NCBI GenBank assembly: GCA_035760645.1
Contig: DASTSO010000063.1
Span: 1-46,249, forward strand
Reading direction: 5' to 3'
Length of the DNA: 46,249 nt
From: DASSTY01 sp035760645
GTDB lineage: Bacteria; Gemmatimonadota; Gemmatimonadetes; Gemmatimonadales; GWC2-71-9
Under the pieces are notes generated by a model. That model was given only the letters and a program-made list of their open reading frames with translations, made no database searches and was not told the origin of the DNA. The translations under genes were made by a program, and so were the position numbers. Each line of letters starts with the position of its first letter. Within the stretch, counting starts at the first letter, position 1. Of this stretch, positions 15,123-22,253 are shown piece by piece.

Positions 15123-16220
15123 TCAGTGGCGCAGCGGCACGATGAGCAGCGCCTCGCGGCCCGGAAGTGGCAGGAGCAGCCGGCCGCGCCGGGTGTCGAG
15201 GCCGGGCTGGGCGGGCGTCGCCACGCCGCGCACCACCGTCTCGGCGGGGCCGCCGCCGGGGCGCACGCGATAGACCGCCTGCGCGTCCCAGCTCGTCACG
15301 ACGAGGTCGCCGTCGGACAGGCGGAGCAGGCCGTCGAGCCGGCCCTGCGGCAGGGTGGCGAGCGGCGTGCGCGCGCCGCCGCGGCCGATCCGGTAGATGG
15401 TGCGGCCGCCGAAGGGCGCCACGATCACGCCGCTCCGGTCGGCGACGATCCCGCTCGGCCGCTCGAGATGCGTGCCCCGGGCGATGGGGAAGGCGTCGTA
15501 GCGGCCCAGCCGGTAGATCGTCGCCGGCTCGAGCGAGTCGCGGCTTGCGGCGTCGGCCGCGCCGGCGCGACGGACGCCCGTCGAGGCCGGCCGGGGGACG
15601 GCGGCGTGCGCGGTCGGGGCCGGGGCCGGCGCGTCGGTGGGCACCACGGCGCCGAGATCGCTCACGAAGACGGTGCCGTCGGGCGCCACGGCGACGTCGG
15701 CCAGCGCGTGGCCCGGCACCACGCGCGACTGCAGCGGCGCGCCGGTCGTGCGGTCGAACATGCGCACGACGCCGACGTCGGCGACGACGAGGGTGTCGCC
15801 CTTGAGCGCCATGCCCCGGGGCGCGTGGAGCGGCATGTCGCGCGAGCCGGCGATCCACTTCAGGTCCCGCACGGCGCCGTCGGGGCCGACGCGGCTGATG
15901 AAGCCGTTCGCGTCGCGCGCGGCGGGATCGCCGTTGGCGTTGGAGACGAAGTAGACGTCCTGGGCCGAGTCGTAGAGCGCCGCCTGCGGGGCCGCGAAGC
16001 CGACCTCCGCGACGAGCAGCCGGCCGCTCGCGTCGGGGCGCGGCAGCGTTCGCAGCGCGGTGGCGGGCGGCTCGCCCCGGCAGGCCCCGAGGCCGAGCAG
16101 GAGGCCGAGCACGAAGAGGGACGGGCGTGCCCCGGCCGCGCGCCGCGCGGCGCGCTCGCCCCGTGCGCCCGGGCCGCGTAGCTTTGAAGCGGGAGCCGAC
16201 GAGTGCACGGGCGGTTGCAT
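15123..16220 (-). CDS. NHL/SMP-30-like beta-propeller lipoprotein
   Basis: About 365 residues, with uncertain start. A signal segment LFVLGLLLGLGAC ends in a clear lipobox. The mature protein has repeated blade-like units: DVYFVSNANGDP, GMALKGDTLVVADVG, DVAVAPDGTVFVSDLG, RPSGIVADRSGVIVAPFGG, GLLRLSDGDLVVTSW. This pattern fits NHL or SMP-30-like propellers, used for binding or lactone hydrolysis. No catalytic set could be assigned. Candidate starts are ATG 16235, ATG 16220 and GTG 16208; all give an unusually long, Arg-rich stretch before the hydrophobic core, and none has a good ribosome site. Confidence 0.72.
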   Translation of the reverse strand: MQPPVHSSAPASKLRGPGARGERAARRAAGARPSLFVLGLLLGLGACRGEPPATALRTLPRPDASGRLLVAEVGFAAPQAALYDSAQDVYFVSNANGDPAARDANGFISRVGPDGAVRDLKWIAGSRDMPLHAPRGMALKGDTLVVADVGVVRMFDRTTGAPLQSRVVPGHALADVAVAPDGTVFVSDLGAVVPTDAPAPAPTAHAAVPRPASTGVRRAGAADAASRDSLEPATIYRLGRYDAFPIARGTHLERPSGIVADRSGVIVAPFGGRTIYRIGRGGARTPLATLPQGRLDGLLRLSDGDLVVTSWDAQAVYRVRPGGGPAETVVRGVATPAQPGLDTRRGRLLLPLPGREALLIVPLRH

Positions 16221-16310
16221 GGGAATCCAATTCATCGTCTTCGTCGCCTTCCTCCGCGCTCCGCGGCGCTCCGCGGCGCTGCGCGTCGCCGGCCGACCGG
16301 GCACGCCGGC

Positions 16311-16334
16311 GGAGCGGCGGAGCGGCGGAGCGGC
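16311..16334. repeat. Octamer repeat GGAGCGGC, three units
   Basis: Three perfect tandem GGAGCGGC units in the spacer upstream of marR. The unit differs from GGGACGGC at two or three positions and has the same 8-base period. Confidence 0.8.
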
Positions 16335-16417
16335 GTCTTACTTCGCCAGCGCCGGGAGGCCGTCGCCGTGACGGCGGTCACCAGCTGGCCCGACCCCGGG
16401 ACCGAGGAGCCCCCACG

Positions 16418-16969
16418 ATGACGTCGCAGTCCGAGCGCGCGACGGCGACCCTCACCGCCCTGCGCCGCCTGGTGCATCTGCTCTACCGCTCCTCGCGCGA
16501 GGCGGAGCGGGAGCTGGGGGTGACGGGCGCCCAGCTCTTCGTCCTCCAGCAGCTCGCCGAGGGGCCGGTCGGCTCCCTCAACGAGCTCGCCGAGCGCACG
16601 GCGACGCACCAGAGCTCCGTCTCGGTGGTGGTGCGGCGGGTGATCGCGCGCGGGCTGGTGGCCCGGCGCCGCTCGAGCACCGACCGGCGCCGGATGGAGT
16701 TCTGGCTCACCCCGAAGGGCGAGCGGCTGCTGGCGAAGTCGCCCGCGGCGGCGCCGGCCCGGCTCCTCGCGGCCCTGGCGGCGCTCTCGCCCCGGCAGCT
16801 CGAGGCGCTCGAGCGGGGCCTCACGGCAATCGTGCAGGCGATGGGGGCGGAGACGGAGCCGCCGGTGATGTTCTTCGAGGACACGGCGCGGAAGGCGCCG
16901 AGCGCGCGGAAGCGCGCGGGGAAGACCGCGGCGAAGACCGCGGCGAAGACCGCCGCGCGGAAGGGGTGA
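16418..16969 (+). CDS. MarR family transcriptional regulator with Lys/Ala tail
   Basis: 183 residues. The winged-helix MarR domain spans roughly residues 10-150, with LVHLLYRSSREAERELGVTGAQLFVLQQL, the recognition helix region ATHQSSVSVVVRRVIARGLV and the wing with STDRRRMEFWLTPKGERLL. The last 20 residues are a basic Lys/Thr/Ala repeat (KTAAKTAAKTAARK), unusual for MarR proteins and like an H1 tail; it may raise non-specific DNA affinity. A GAGGAG ribosome site precedes ATG 16418. It converges on the hydrolase gene with only one base between stop codons. Its ligand and targets are not evident. Confidence 0.9.
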   Translation: MTSQSERATATLTALRRLVHLLYRSSREAERELGVTGAQLFVLQQLAEGPVGSLNELAERTATHQSSVSVVVRRVIARGLVARRRSSTDRRRMEFWLTPKGERLLAKSPAAAPARLLAALAALSPRQLEALERGLTAIVQAMGAETEPPVMFFEDTARKAPSARKRAGKTAAKTAAKTAARKG

Positions 16970-16970
16970 G

Positions 16971-17888
16971 CTAGGCGCGCGCCGCGAGCCAGGCGGCGAC
17001 GTCGGCGAGGACGCGCGCGCCGTCCAGGTCGGCGAGGAGGGCGTGGTAGCCCTCGGGGTACTCGAGGTAGGCGACGTCGGCGCCGGGGCGCGTCCGCGCC
17101 CGCGCGACGAAGGCGCGGCTGCCGTCGGGCGGGACCATCCGGTCGGCGGCGCCGTGGAGCAGGAGGAGCGGCGTCGTGATCCGCGCGGCGCCGGCCTGGA
17201 CCCGCGCGATCGTCGCCGTCACCTCGGTCGAGAGGCGCGCGGTGCCGCGGCGATGGAAGAGCGGGTCGGCGAGCACCGCCTCCACGATGCGCGGGTCGCG
17301 CGCGAGGCCGCTCAGGTCCATCCCCGCCTCGAGCGAGAAGCGGGGCCAGAGGCGCGAGAGCACGCGCCCGAGCGCCATCAGCACCGGGGGCACGCCCAAC
17401 GCCCCGAGCGGCGGCGCCACCGCCACGACGCCCGCGAGCGCGAGCGCGCCCGCGCCCGCCCCGGCGCCCGAGGTCTCCAGGGCGAAGTCGAGGGCGACGA
17501 GCCCGCCGAGACTGCTGCCCATCACGACGCACGGCCCGTCCGGCTCGTGCGCGCGCACGAGGGCGAGAAAGGTGGCGAGGTCGCGCCGGAACTCGCGCCA
17601 GCGCGCGACGTAGCCGCGCTGCCCCTCGGAGCGGCCGTTGCCGCGCAGGTCCATCGCGTACACCGGCCAGCCGCGCGGCGCAAACCAGTCGGCGACCATC
17701 GGGTAGAGCCCGCTGTGGTCGCCGAGGCCGTGCAGATTGACGAGGACACCCACCGTCGGCGCGGCGGGATCGCGCCAGCGCCGCCAGTGGAGCGCCAGCC
17801 CGTCGGCGCTCCGGAACCGGCCCTCGTCGTGGACGAGCGGCCCGCCGCCCCTCCCCGTCACCCCGCGCGCTCCCGCCGCTTCGCTCAC
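16971..17888 (-). CDS. Alpha/beta hydrolase, monoacylglycerol lipase/lysophospholipase type
   Basis: 305 residues, Hydrolase_4 family. The oxyanion motif LHGLGDHSG is near residue 52. The nucleophile Ser126 sits in G-S-S-L-G, with Asp in HGAADRMVPP and His in GYHALLAD completing the triad. The DLRGNGRSEG block after the first strands is typical of bacterial monoacylglycerol lipases. No signal peptide. Start GTG 17888 was chosen because it overlaps the upstream stop as GTGA. An upstream ATG at 17915 would add nine residues but overlap by 31 bases. It is the last gene of a GroES-like/unknown/hydrolase unit. Confidence 0.85.
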   Translation of the reverse strand: MSEAAGARGVTGRGGGPLVHDEGRFRSADGLALHWRRWRDPAAPTVGVLVNLHGLGDHSGLYPMVADWFAPRGWPVYAMDLRGNGRSEGQRGYVARWREFRRDLATFLALVRAHEPDGPCVVMGSSLGGLVALDFALETSGAGAGAGALALAGVVAVAPPLGALGVPPVLMALGRVLSRLWPRFSLEAGMDLSGLARDPRIVEAVLADPLFHRRGTARLSTEVTATIARVQAGAARITTPLLLLHGAADRMVPPDGSRAFVARARTRPGADVAYLEYPEGYHALLADLDGARVLADVAAWLAARA

Positions 17889-18442
17889 TCCGGCATCACC
17901 CACGTCGTCGGCCACGGCGCCTCACGCGCGACGAGGAGCGGCTCCGCCTCGACGAGCCACCCCTCGGGGTCCTCGCGCACGCGCGCGAGCGGGACCGGCG
18001 TGACCGGCGCCGCCGGCGGGCGCTCGAAGCCCAGGCGCGGGCCGAAATCGAGATGATAGAGCGAGGGGCCGGCGCAGCGCGCGTGCTCGGCGACGAACGC
18101 GGCGAGCGCGCGGTCCCACGCGCCGTGCGGCCGCGGGTGCGGCAGGGCGCCGCGCCGGTGCCGCTCGAGGGCGCGGATCACCTCGTCGCGCGGCACGCCG
18201 AGCTCGGCGTAGCGCGCGCGCAGGTGCCGCTCGTCGGCGTGATGGACGGGATCGCGGTCGAGCAGGAGGTCGCAGCTGCAGGCGCCGCGCAGGAGCCGGG
18301 CGACCGTGACCGCGTCAGGCAGCAGACGCCGCAGCGGCTCCGCCTCGGTGCGCGGCAGCGGGTCGGCGGCGAGCCCCGGCGGGAGCATCGAGCGCACCTC
18401 GCTGAGCGTCACGGGGCTCGCGAGGTGGAGCACGTAGCACAC
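17885..18442 (-). CDS. Hypothetical protein
   Basis: 185 residues, family not recognised. It begins with MCYVLHLASPVTLSEVRSMLPPG and contains a Cys pair (GACSCDLLLD), a His-rich segment (DPVHHADERHLRARY) and a Pro-rich C-terminus. There is no signal peptide or membrane segment. The Cys/His content could bind metal, but this is a guess. Start is GTG 18442, three bases after the GroES-like stop, and its own stop overlaps the hydrolase start, so it is clearly part of the operon. Confidence 0.7.
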   Translation of the reverse strand: MCYVLHLASPVTLSEVRSMLPPGLAADPLPRTEAEPLRRLLPDAVTVARLLRGACSCDLLLDRDPVHHADERHLRARYAELGVPRDEVIRALERHRRGALPHPRPHGAWDRALAAFVAEHARCAGPSLYHLDFGPRLGFERPPAAPVTPVPLARVREDPEGWLVEAEPLLVAREAPWPTTWVMPE

Positions 18443-18445
18443 CGG

Positions 18446-18814
18446 TCAGATCGGCAGCTCGTCGCGCACGAGCACGAGGATCGCGGCGAGCGGGACGACG
18501 AGGTAGCGCTTCTCCTCGAAGGAGACCTCGACGGCCGCCTTGCGGAAGAAGATCGCGTGGTCGCCGACGCGCGCCTGCATGGGGCGGTGGCGCACTTCCT
18601 TGGCGCCGATCTTCCACGGCTCGTCGTCGAGCGCGGTGGGATCGGTGATCGGATCGCCCGGGCCCACGGCGACGATGAGCCCGGTCTGCACCGGCTGCGC
18701 GTCCATCGCCGTGGGCGGCAGATAGAGGCCGACCCGGGTGCGGTCGTCCCCCTCCTCGGGGGTGATCAGCACCCGGTCGCCGACGACGATGAGACTCTTG
18801 CGGGGAAACTCCAT
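18446..18814 (-). CDS. GroES-like (Cpn10 fold) protein
   Basis: 122 residues, against about 95-100 for GroES. The Cpn10 pattern is visible: VGDRVLITPEE at the start, a mobile-loop region around GLYLPP, GLIVAVGPG, then VGDHAIFFRKAAVEVSFEEKRYLVVPLAAILVLV. The segment between the last two blocks is about 13 residues longer than in E. coli GroES, and the hydrophobic tripeptide of the mobile loop (IVL in E. coli) reads LYL. No groEL is adjacent. It may be a specialised paralogue rather than the housekeeping co-chaperonin. An AAGGCGG-type ribosome site precedes the ATG. It lies 38 bases downstream of greA. Confidence 0.78.
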   Translation of the reverse strand: MEFPRKSLIVVGDRVLITPEEGDDRTRVGLYLPPTAMDAQPVQTGLIVAVGPGDPITDPTALDDEPWKIGAKEVRHRPMQARVGDHAIFFRKAAVEVSFEEKRYLVVPLAAILVLVRDELPI

Positions 18815-18852
18815 GACGGGACCGCCTTGGCCGGAACCCGAGCGGCGCGCGC

Positions 18853-19326
18853 TCAGGCCTTTTCGTCGTGCACGGTGACGAGCTGCTTCACGCGCAGCTT
18901 GCGCGTGCCGTGCGGCAGCCGCAGCGCGATCTCGTCGCCCACCTTGCGATCGGTGAGGGCGCGGCCCAGCGGCGAGGCGAGCGAGATGTGGCCCGCGTCG
19001 ATGTCCATCATCTCGGCGAGGACCAGCATGTAGGTGTCCTCGTCGCCCGTGGCGAGATCCACGACCGTCACCTTGGAGCCCAGCCCCACGCGGTCGAGCG
19101 GCGCCTCGGTGCCGGCGAGCTGGCTGAGCTGCTGCAGCCGCTGGTGCAGCTGCCCCAGGCGCGCCTGCACGAACTGCTGGCGCTCGAGCGCCGCCTTGTA
19201 TTCCGAGTTCTCCCGCAGGTCGCCCATCTCGACGGCGGTGGCGATCGCGTGCGGCAGCGTCACGTTGAGCTCGTAGCTGAGCGCTTCGATCTCCTTGCCC
19301 AGCTTCTCCTGCATTTCACGAATCAT
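18853..19326 (-). CDS. greA: Transcription elongation factor GreA
   Basis: 157-residue GreA. The N-terminal coiled coil (MQEKLGKEIEALSYELNVTLPHAIATAVEMGDLRENSEYKAALE region) carries the acidic tip DLRENSEY that stimulates RNA cleavage in backtracked RNA polymerase. The C-terminal FKBP-like domain has LGSKVTVVD and the SPLGRALTDRKVGDEI block. Start at ATG 19326 fits the family; ATG 19314 is possible. An upstream in-frame ATG at 19410 is rejected because it lies upstream of the predicted RNA start. The leader holds a hairpin with a U-rich tail. The gene may be cotranscribed with the GroES-like gene. Confidence 0.92.
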   Translation of the reverse strand: MIREMQEKLGKEIEALSYELNVTLPHAIATAVEMGDLRENSEYKAALERQQFVQARLGQLHQRLQQLSQLAGTEAPLDRVGLGSKVTVVDLATGDEDTYMLVLAEMMDIDAGHISLASPLGRALTDRKVGDEIALRLPHGTRKLRVKQLVTVHDEKA

Positions 19327-19340
19327 AGGACCATCGAGCG

Positions 19341-19382
19341 TAATAAAAGAGTCGGCCCAGGAACGCGAGCGCTTCCCTGGGC
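19341..19382 (-). terminator. Leader hairpin with U-rich tail upstream of greA
   Basis: On the minus strand, a hairpin spans 19382-19355: a 7-bp GCCCAGG stem extended by five more pairs if two G bases bulge. Four bases later comes TCTTTTATTA, the richest T-tract near any gene start in the window. It lies between the proposed greA -10 box and the start codon, so it could act as an attenuator. Confidence 0.55.
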
Positions 19383-19408
19383 GGCTGATACCGATGCCGG
19401 ACGAACGC

Positions 19409-19414
19409 AAGATA
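19409..19414 (-). promoter_or_regulatory. Candidate greA -10 box TATCTT
   Basis: TATCTT on the minus strand (19414-19409) would start RNA near 19402, giving a leader of about 76 bases. The -35 at the right distance (TAGCCC) is weak. The same -10 hexamer occurs before the genes at 69 and 45155. Confidence 0.4.
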
Positions 19415-19440
19415 CTGCCGGCAGGGGAGATGGGCTAGGC

Positions 19441-19472
19441 GGGACGGCGGGACGGCGGGACGGCGGGACGGC
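19441..19472. repeat. Octamer repeat GGGACGGC, four units
   Basis: Four perfect tandem GGGACGGC units followed by GGGAGGTGA, in the spacer between greA and the dipeptidase gene. The three copies inside genes have three units each. Confidence 0.95.
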
Positions 19473-19539
19473 GGGAGGTGAAGCCGCGAGCGACGGGGGG
19501 CGGCGCGAGCGGTGAATGGCGGGGTGTCGGGGTACGGCG

Positions 19540-19545
19540 TAGACT
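19540..19545 (+). promoter_or_regulatory. -10 box TAGACT, leaderless arrangement
   Basis: TAGACT ends six bases before ATG 19552 and no ribosome site is present, as in the first gene of the window. The -35 region (TGGCGG) is weak. Confidence 0.45.
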
Positions 19546-19551
19546 TTCCGC

Positions 19552-20277
19552 ATGACCAGACCACTTCCTCTCTTCGTGCTGGGCGCGGCCGCGGCCGCGG
19601 TGCTCGGCGGATGCGCCGGAACGACCACCTCCGGCGGCGGCACTTCCGTGACGGCGCGCGATTCCGCCGCGACGATCGCGAGCGCCGCGCCGCAGGCGCC
19701 GGCGCCCGACAGCGTGGCGCGGCGGCTCCTCGCGTCGGTGCGCGCGGCGGACGGCAGCATCCGGGTGGAGTCGCGCTACGCGACGGCGAACAACTTCACC
19801 GGCGCGCCGCTGCCGGGGTACGAGGGCGGGGCGGGGACCGCGCTCCTGCGGCGCGAGGCCGCCGCGGCGCTCGCGCGGGTGCAGGCGCGGCTCCGGCCCG
19901 AGGGGCTCGGGCTGCTCGTCTGGGACGGCTACCGCCCCGTGCGCGCGACGCTCGCCATGGTGGACTGGGCCGAGCGCACCGGGCGCGCCGATCTCCTCGA
20001 CGGCTACATCGCCCGGCGCAGCCGGCACAACATGGGTGTGGCGGTGGACCTCACGCTGGTGGACCTCGCGAGCGGCCAGCCGCTCGACATGGGCACCCCG
20101 TTCGACACCTTCGACTCCACCGCCCACACCGCCAACGCCACCGGCGCGGTCGCCGCGAACCGCCAGCGGCTCGTCCGCGCGATGGAGGCCGAGGGGTTCA
20201 CCAACTACGACCAGGAGTGGTGGCACTTCACCTACCCGGTCGAGCGGCCGGTGCCGTTCGACCTGGTGATCCGCTGA
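19552..20277 (+). CDS. ddpX: D-alanyl-D-alanine dipeptidase (VanX/DdpX type) lipoprotein
   Basis: 241-residue lipoprotein; the lipobox VLGGC puts the lipidated Cys at residue 21. The VanX/DdpX zinc site is intact: His159 and Asp166 in HNMGVAVD, and Glu222 and His225 in EWWHF. Arg128 in WDGYRPVRA matches the conserved transition-state Arg. The enzyme cleaves D-Ala-D-Ala, most likely to recycle peptidoglycan dipeptide. No vanHA-type ligase is nearby, so a vancomycin-resistance role is not indicated. Its last 50 bases overlap the convergent S41 protease gene. Confidence 0.9.
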   Translation: MTRPLPLFVLGAAAAAVLGGCAGTTTSGGGTSVTARDSAATIASAAPQAPAPDSVARRLLASVRAADGSIRVESRYATANNFTGAPLPGYEGGAGTALLRREAAAALARVQARLRPEGLGLLVWDGYRPVRATLAMVDWAERTGRADLLDGYIARRSRHNMGVAVDLTLVDLASGQPLDMGTPFDTFDSTAHTANATGAVAANRQRLVRAMEAEGFTNYDQEWWHFTYPVERPVPFDLVIR

Positions 20278-21805
20278 GGCCGAGGCTCGCGAGGTTCGCC
20301 AGCGCCGCGCGCGCCTTCGCCGCGCGTGCGAGGTCGTCGTCGCCCGGCTGCCACCCCGCCTCGACGTCGGGACGGATGCCGGCGACCTCGTTGCTGCCGT
20401 CGGCCCGCAGCCGCACGCAGTCGGGCAGCTGCACGTCGAGCCCGGTGTGCGCGAGCCGGTGGCGGATGCCGCCGTTGGTGTAGCCGCAGCCCGCGCCCCA
20501 GGTGCGCTCGCCCACGACGCGGGCGGCGCCGTTGTCGCGCAGCAGCGCGGTGAACAGCTCCGAGGCCGAGGCGGTGCGGCGGTCCACCAGCACGACGAGC
20601 GGGCCCGTCCAGGCGCCTTCGCGATAGGTGAAGCGGCCCGGGCCGAAGAGCACCCAGCGGGAGGCGAGGCCGGCGAGCGCCCCGGGCGCCGCGTAGTCGA
20701 GGAGCCCGGTCGCGTACGTGCCGCCGTGCACCAGCATCGCGCACGCCGCGGACGCGGCGCCCGCGCGCCAGATCCCCGACCAGTCGCACGGCCGGCGCGT
20801 CTCGGCGAGGAGCGTGTCGAGGCGGCCCACCCCGCCCGCGAGCAGCGCGCGCTGCTCGGCGGGGAGATCGCCCCGCGCGAGGTCCTCGGTCAGCGCGGCC
20901 CGCGCCTCCTCGAGCTGCGCCGTCACGTGCGGATGCCGCAGCAGCGCGACCGGATTGGCCCGCAGGCGCGTCGCCGTGAGCGTGCGCGCCATCGGGTCCA
21001 CCACGTCCTCGCCGCCGCCGTTGCCGGTGAGATCCACGACGAGCAGGTCCGCGCCCGCCGCGGCGAGCGCGCCGGCGCGCGCGGCGAGCCGGTCGAGCAG
21101 GACGACCGCGGCCATGCTGTCCACCGCCTCGGCGCAGCGCTCGCCGCAGGGGGCCGAGAGCGTGTCGCGGAGCCGCTCCCACGCCCGGGCGCAGGCGCTC
21201 CGGTGGGCGTAGGTCGAAAAGAGATCGATGCGAAGGACGCCCGCGCGGCGGCCGTCGGGGAGCGGGAGGACGCCGGCCGGGAAGCCGTCGCCCGCGTCGG
21301 GGAGCGCGACGAAGCCGTCGAGCCGCTCGAGCGGGAGCCCGAAGCCGCGCGCGTCGGCCCGGTAGCCCAGCGCCGTGCAGGCGCGCTCGGCCGGCCAGTC
21401 GCGCGGCGGCGGGGTGTCGCGCCGCTGCCAGAGCCGCTCGGCCTCGACGACGAGCGCGGGGGTCGGGCGGCGCACGTGGAAGTGCCCGTCATGGAATGCC
21501 GCGGCGAAGGCGACGAGCGCGCGCCGCGCCTCGCGCGGGGTGCGGGCGCGGTCGAGCGCCGCGACCGTGGAGTCGTGCAGTGCCTGCGGGTCCACCGTAC
21601 CGCTCCGGACGAACCACTCGAGGTTGGCGTAGGCGACCGCCGTATGGCGCTCGAGGTCGGCGAGGTCGGCGCGCCAGGCGGCGTGATCGCCGGCGTCGGC
21701 CGGCCACCAGAGCCAGCCGCCCACCCCGACGACGAGGGCGAGCAGGAGCGGGACGAGCGCGGCACGGCGGCGCCGGCGGCGCGGGGACGGCGGAATGGTC
21801 GGCAT
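20228..21805 (-). CDS. S41 family peptidase (C-terminal processing protease-like), membrane anchored
   Basis: 525 residues. An Arg-rich N-terminus followed by ALVPLLLALVVGVGGWLWW gives one membrane anchor, so the rest lies outside the cytoplasm. The S41 core is recognisable: VVDLTGNGGGEDVVDPMA, then VLVDRRTASASELFTALLRDNGAARVVGERTWG, where the Ser in the TASASE motif is the nucleophile. A PDZ domain is not obvious; the N-terminal part has helical repeats like tail-specific proteases. Start ATG 21805 has a GAGGAG site seven bases upstream. The 3' end overlaps the dipeptidase gene on the other strand by 50 bases. Confidence 0.82.
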   Translation of the reverse strand: MPTIPPSPRRRRRRAALVPLLLALVVGVGGWLWWPADAGDHAAWRADLADLERHTAVAYANLEWFVRSGTVDPQALHDSTVAALDRARTPREARRALVAFAAAFHDGHFHVRRPTPALVVEAERLWQRRDTPPPRDWPAERACTALGYRADARGFGLPLERLDGFVALPDAGDGFPAGVLPLPDGRRAGVLRIDLFSTYAHRSACARAWERLRDTLSAPCGERCAEAVDSMAAVVLLDRLAARAGALAAAGADLLVVDLTGNGGGEDVVDPMARTLTATRLRANPVALLRHPHVTAQLEEARAALTEDLARGDLPAEQRALLAGGVGRLDTLLAETRRPCDWSGIWRAGAASAACAMLVHGGTYATGLLDYAAPGALAGLASRWVLFGPGRFTYREGAWTGPLVVLVDRRTASASELFTALLRDNGAARVVGERTWGAGCGYTNGGIRHRLAHTGLDVQLPDCVRLRADGSNEVAGIRPDVEAGWQPGDDDLARAAKARAALANLASLGLSGSPGRTAPAARPGR

Positions 21806-21867
21806 CGGGGCTCCTCGGGCGATCGGGTTCGCCGAGGTGTACGGCGGGACCGGGCGGCGAGTTTCAT

Positions 21868-21878
21868 TGTGTAACACA
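21868..21878. promoter_or_regulatory. Palindromic operator-like site TGTGTAACACA
   Basis: Five-base arms TGTGT and ACACA around a central A, in the most AT-rich stretch of the S41 upstream region, 63 bases before its start. It may be a repressor site overlapping the S41 promoter. The binding protein is unknown. Confidence 0.35.
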
Positions 21879-22097
21879 TGGTGGACAACTTTCCCGCCCG
21901 CCCCGCCCTATGGCGGGCGTCCCGCGTCGGGCGTCCCGCGTCGCGAGCGACCCTCCCCGCTCATGCGGCATCCCCTGGTGTTCCGGCAGCCCGGCAGGCT
22001 GCGGTCGTTTCCCGCGTTGCTCCTCGCACCCGCGCTCCTCCGCCCCTCGCTGCTCGCCGCGCACCGCCGCGGGCAGGAAGCGAGCAGGGTGTGAAGG

Positions 22098-22126
22098 GGG
22101 CGGACCGTCGCGATTTCCGACGGTCC
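22098..22126. terminator. Hairpin upstream of the cta promoter
   Basis: Perfect 11-bp stem GCGGACCGTCG (22098-22108 with 22116-22126) and a 7-base loop, 42 bases before the -35 box. No confident gene precedes it on the plus strand. It may insulate the cta operon. Confidence 0.5.
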
Positions 22127-22167
22127 GCCGCTGTCAGGGACCCTCGCGCCACCGTCGCGTTCTTTCC

Positions 22168-22196
22168 TTGACCCGTTCCGCACGACCGGCTAAGGT
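22168..22196 (+). promoter_or_regulatory. Promoter of the ctaCDEFG operon
   Basis: TTGACC (22168-22173), 17-base spacer, TAAGGT (22191-22196). RNA would start near 22203 and leave a leader of about 50 bases. Confidence 0.7.
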
Positions 22197-22253
22197 TGGG
22201 GCTGCAATTCTCCGGATGTCGTCTTGTTCTCACGTCGACAGGATCAACGCGTA

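Larger units (their letters stand above)
21806..22253. other. 448-base intergenic region between divergent S41 and cta genes
   Basis: Contains an AT-rich stretch with the palindrome TGTGTAACACA (21868-21878), GC-rich direct repeats near 21905-21945, an 11-bp hairpin (22098-22126) and the cta promoter (22168-22196). A 43-codon plus-strand frame ends at 22094, four bases before the hairpin, but evidence for it is weak. Confidence 0.6.

Noticed and set aside
19327..19410. Longer greA reading frame with 28 extra residues
   Set aside because: The extra part lacks GreA similarity and lies over the proposed leader hairpin and upstream of the likely RNA start.
19441..19472. Short tandem repeats as a CRISPR array
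   Set aside because: Units are 8 bases and directly adjacent without spacers, and no cas genes are present.
19552..20277. Vancomycin-resistance cluster
   Set aside because: Only a VanX/DdpX-type dipeptidase is present. No vanH, vanA/B-type ligase or VanRS pair is nearby.
21964..22094. 43-codon open frame ending four bases before a hairpin
   Set aside because: No ribosome site or promoter, no recognisable protein, and GC-rich third positions occur in any frame here. The placement before a hairpin is suggestive but not enough.
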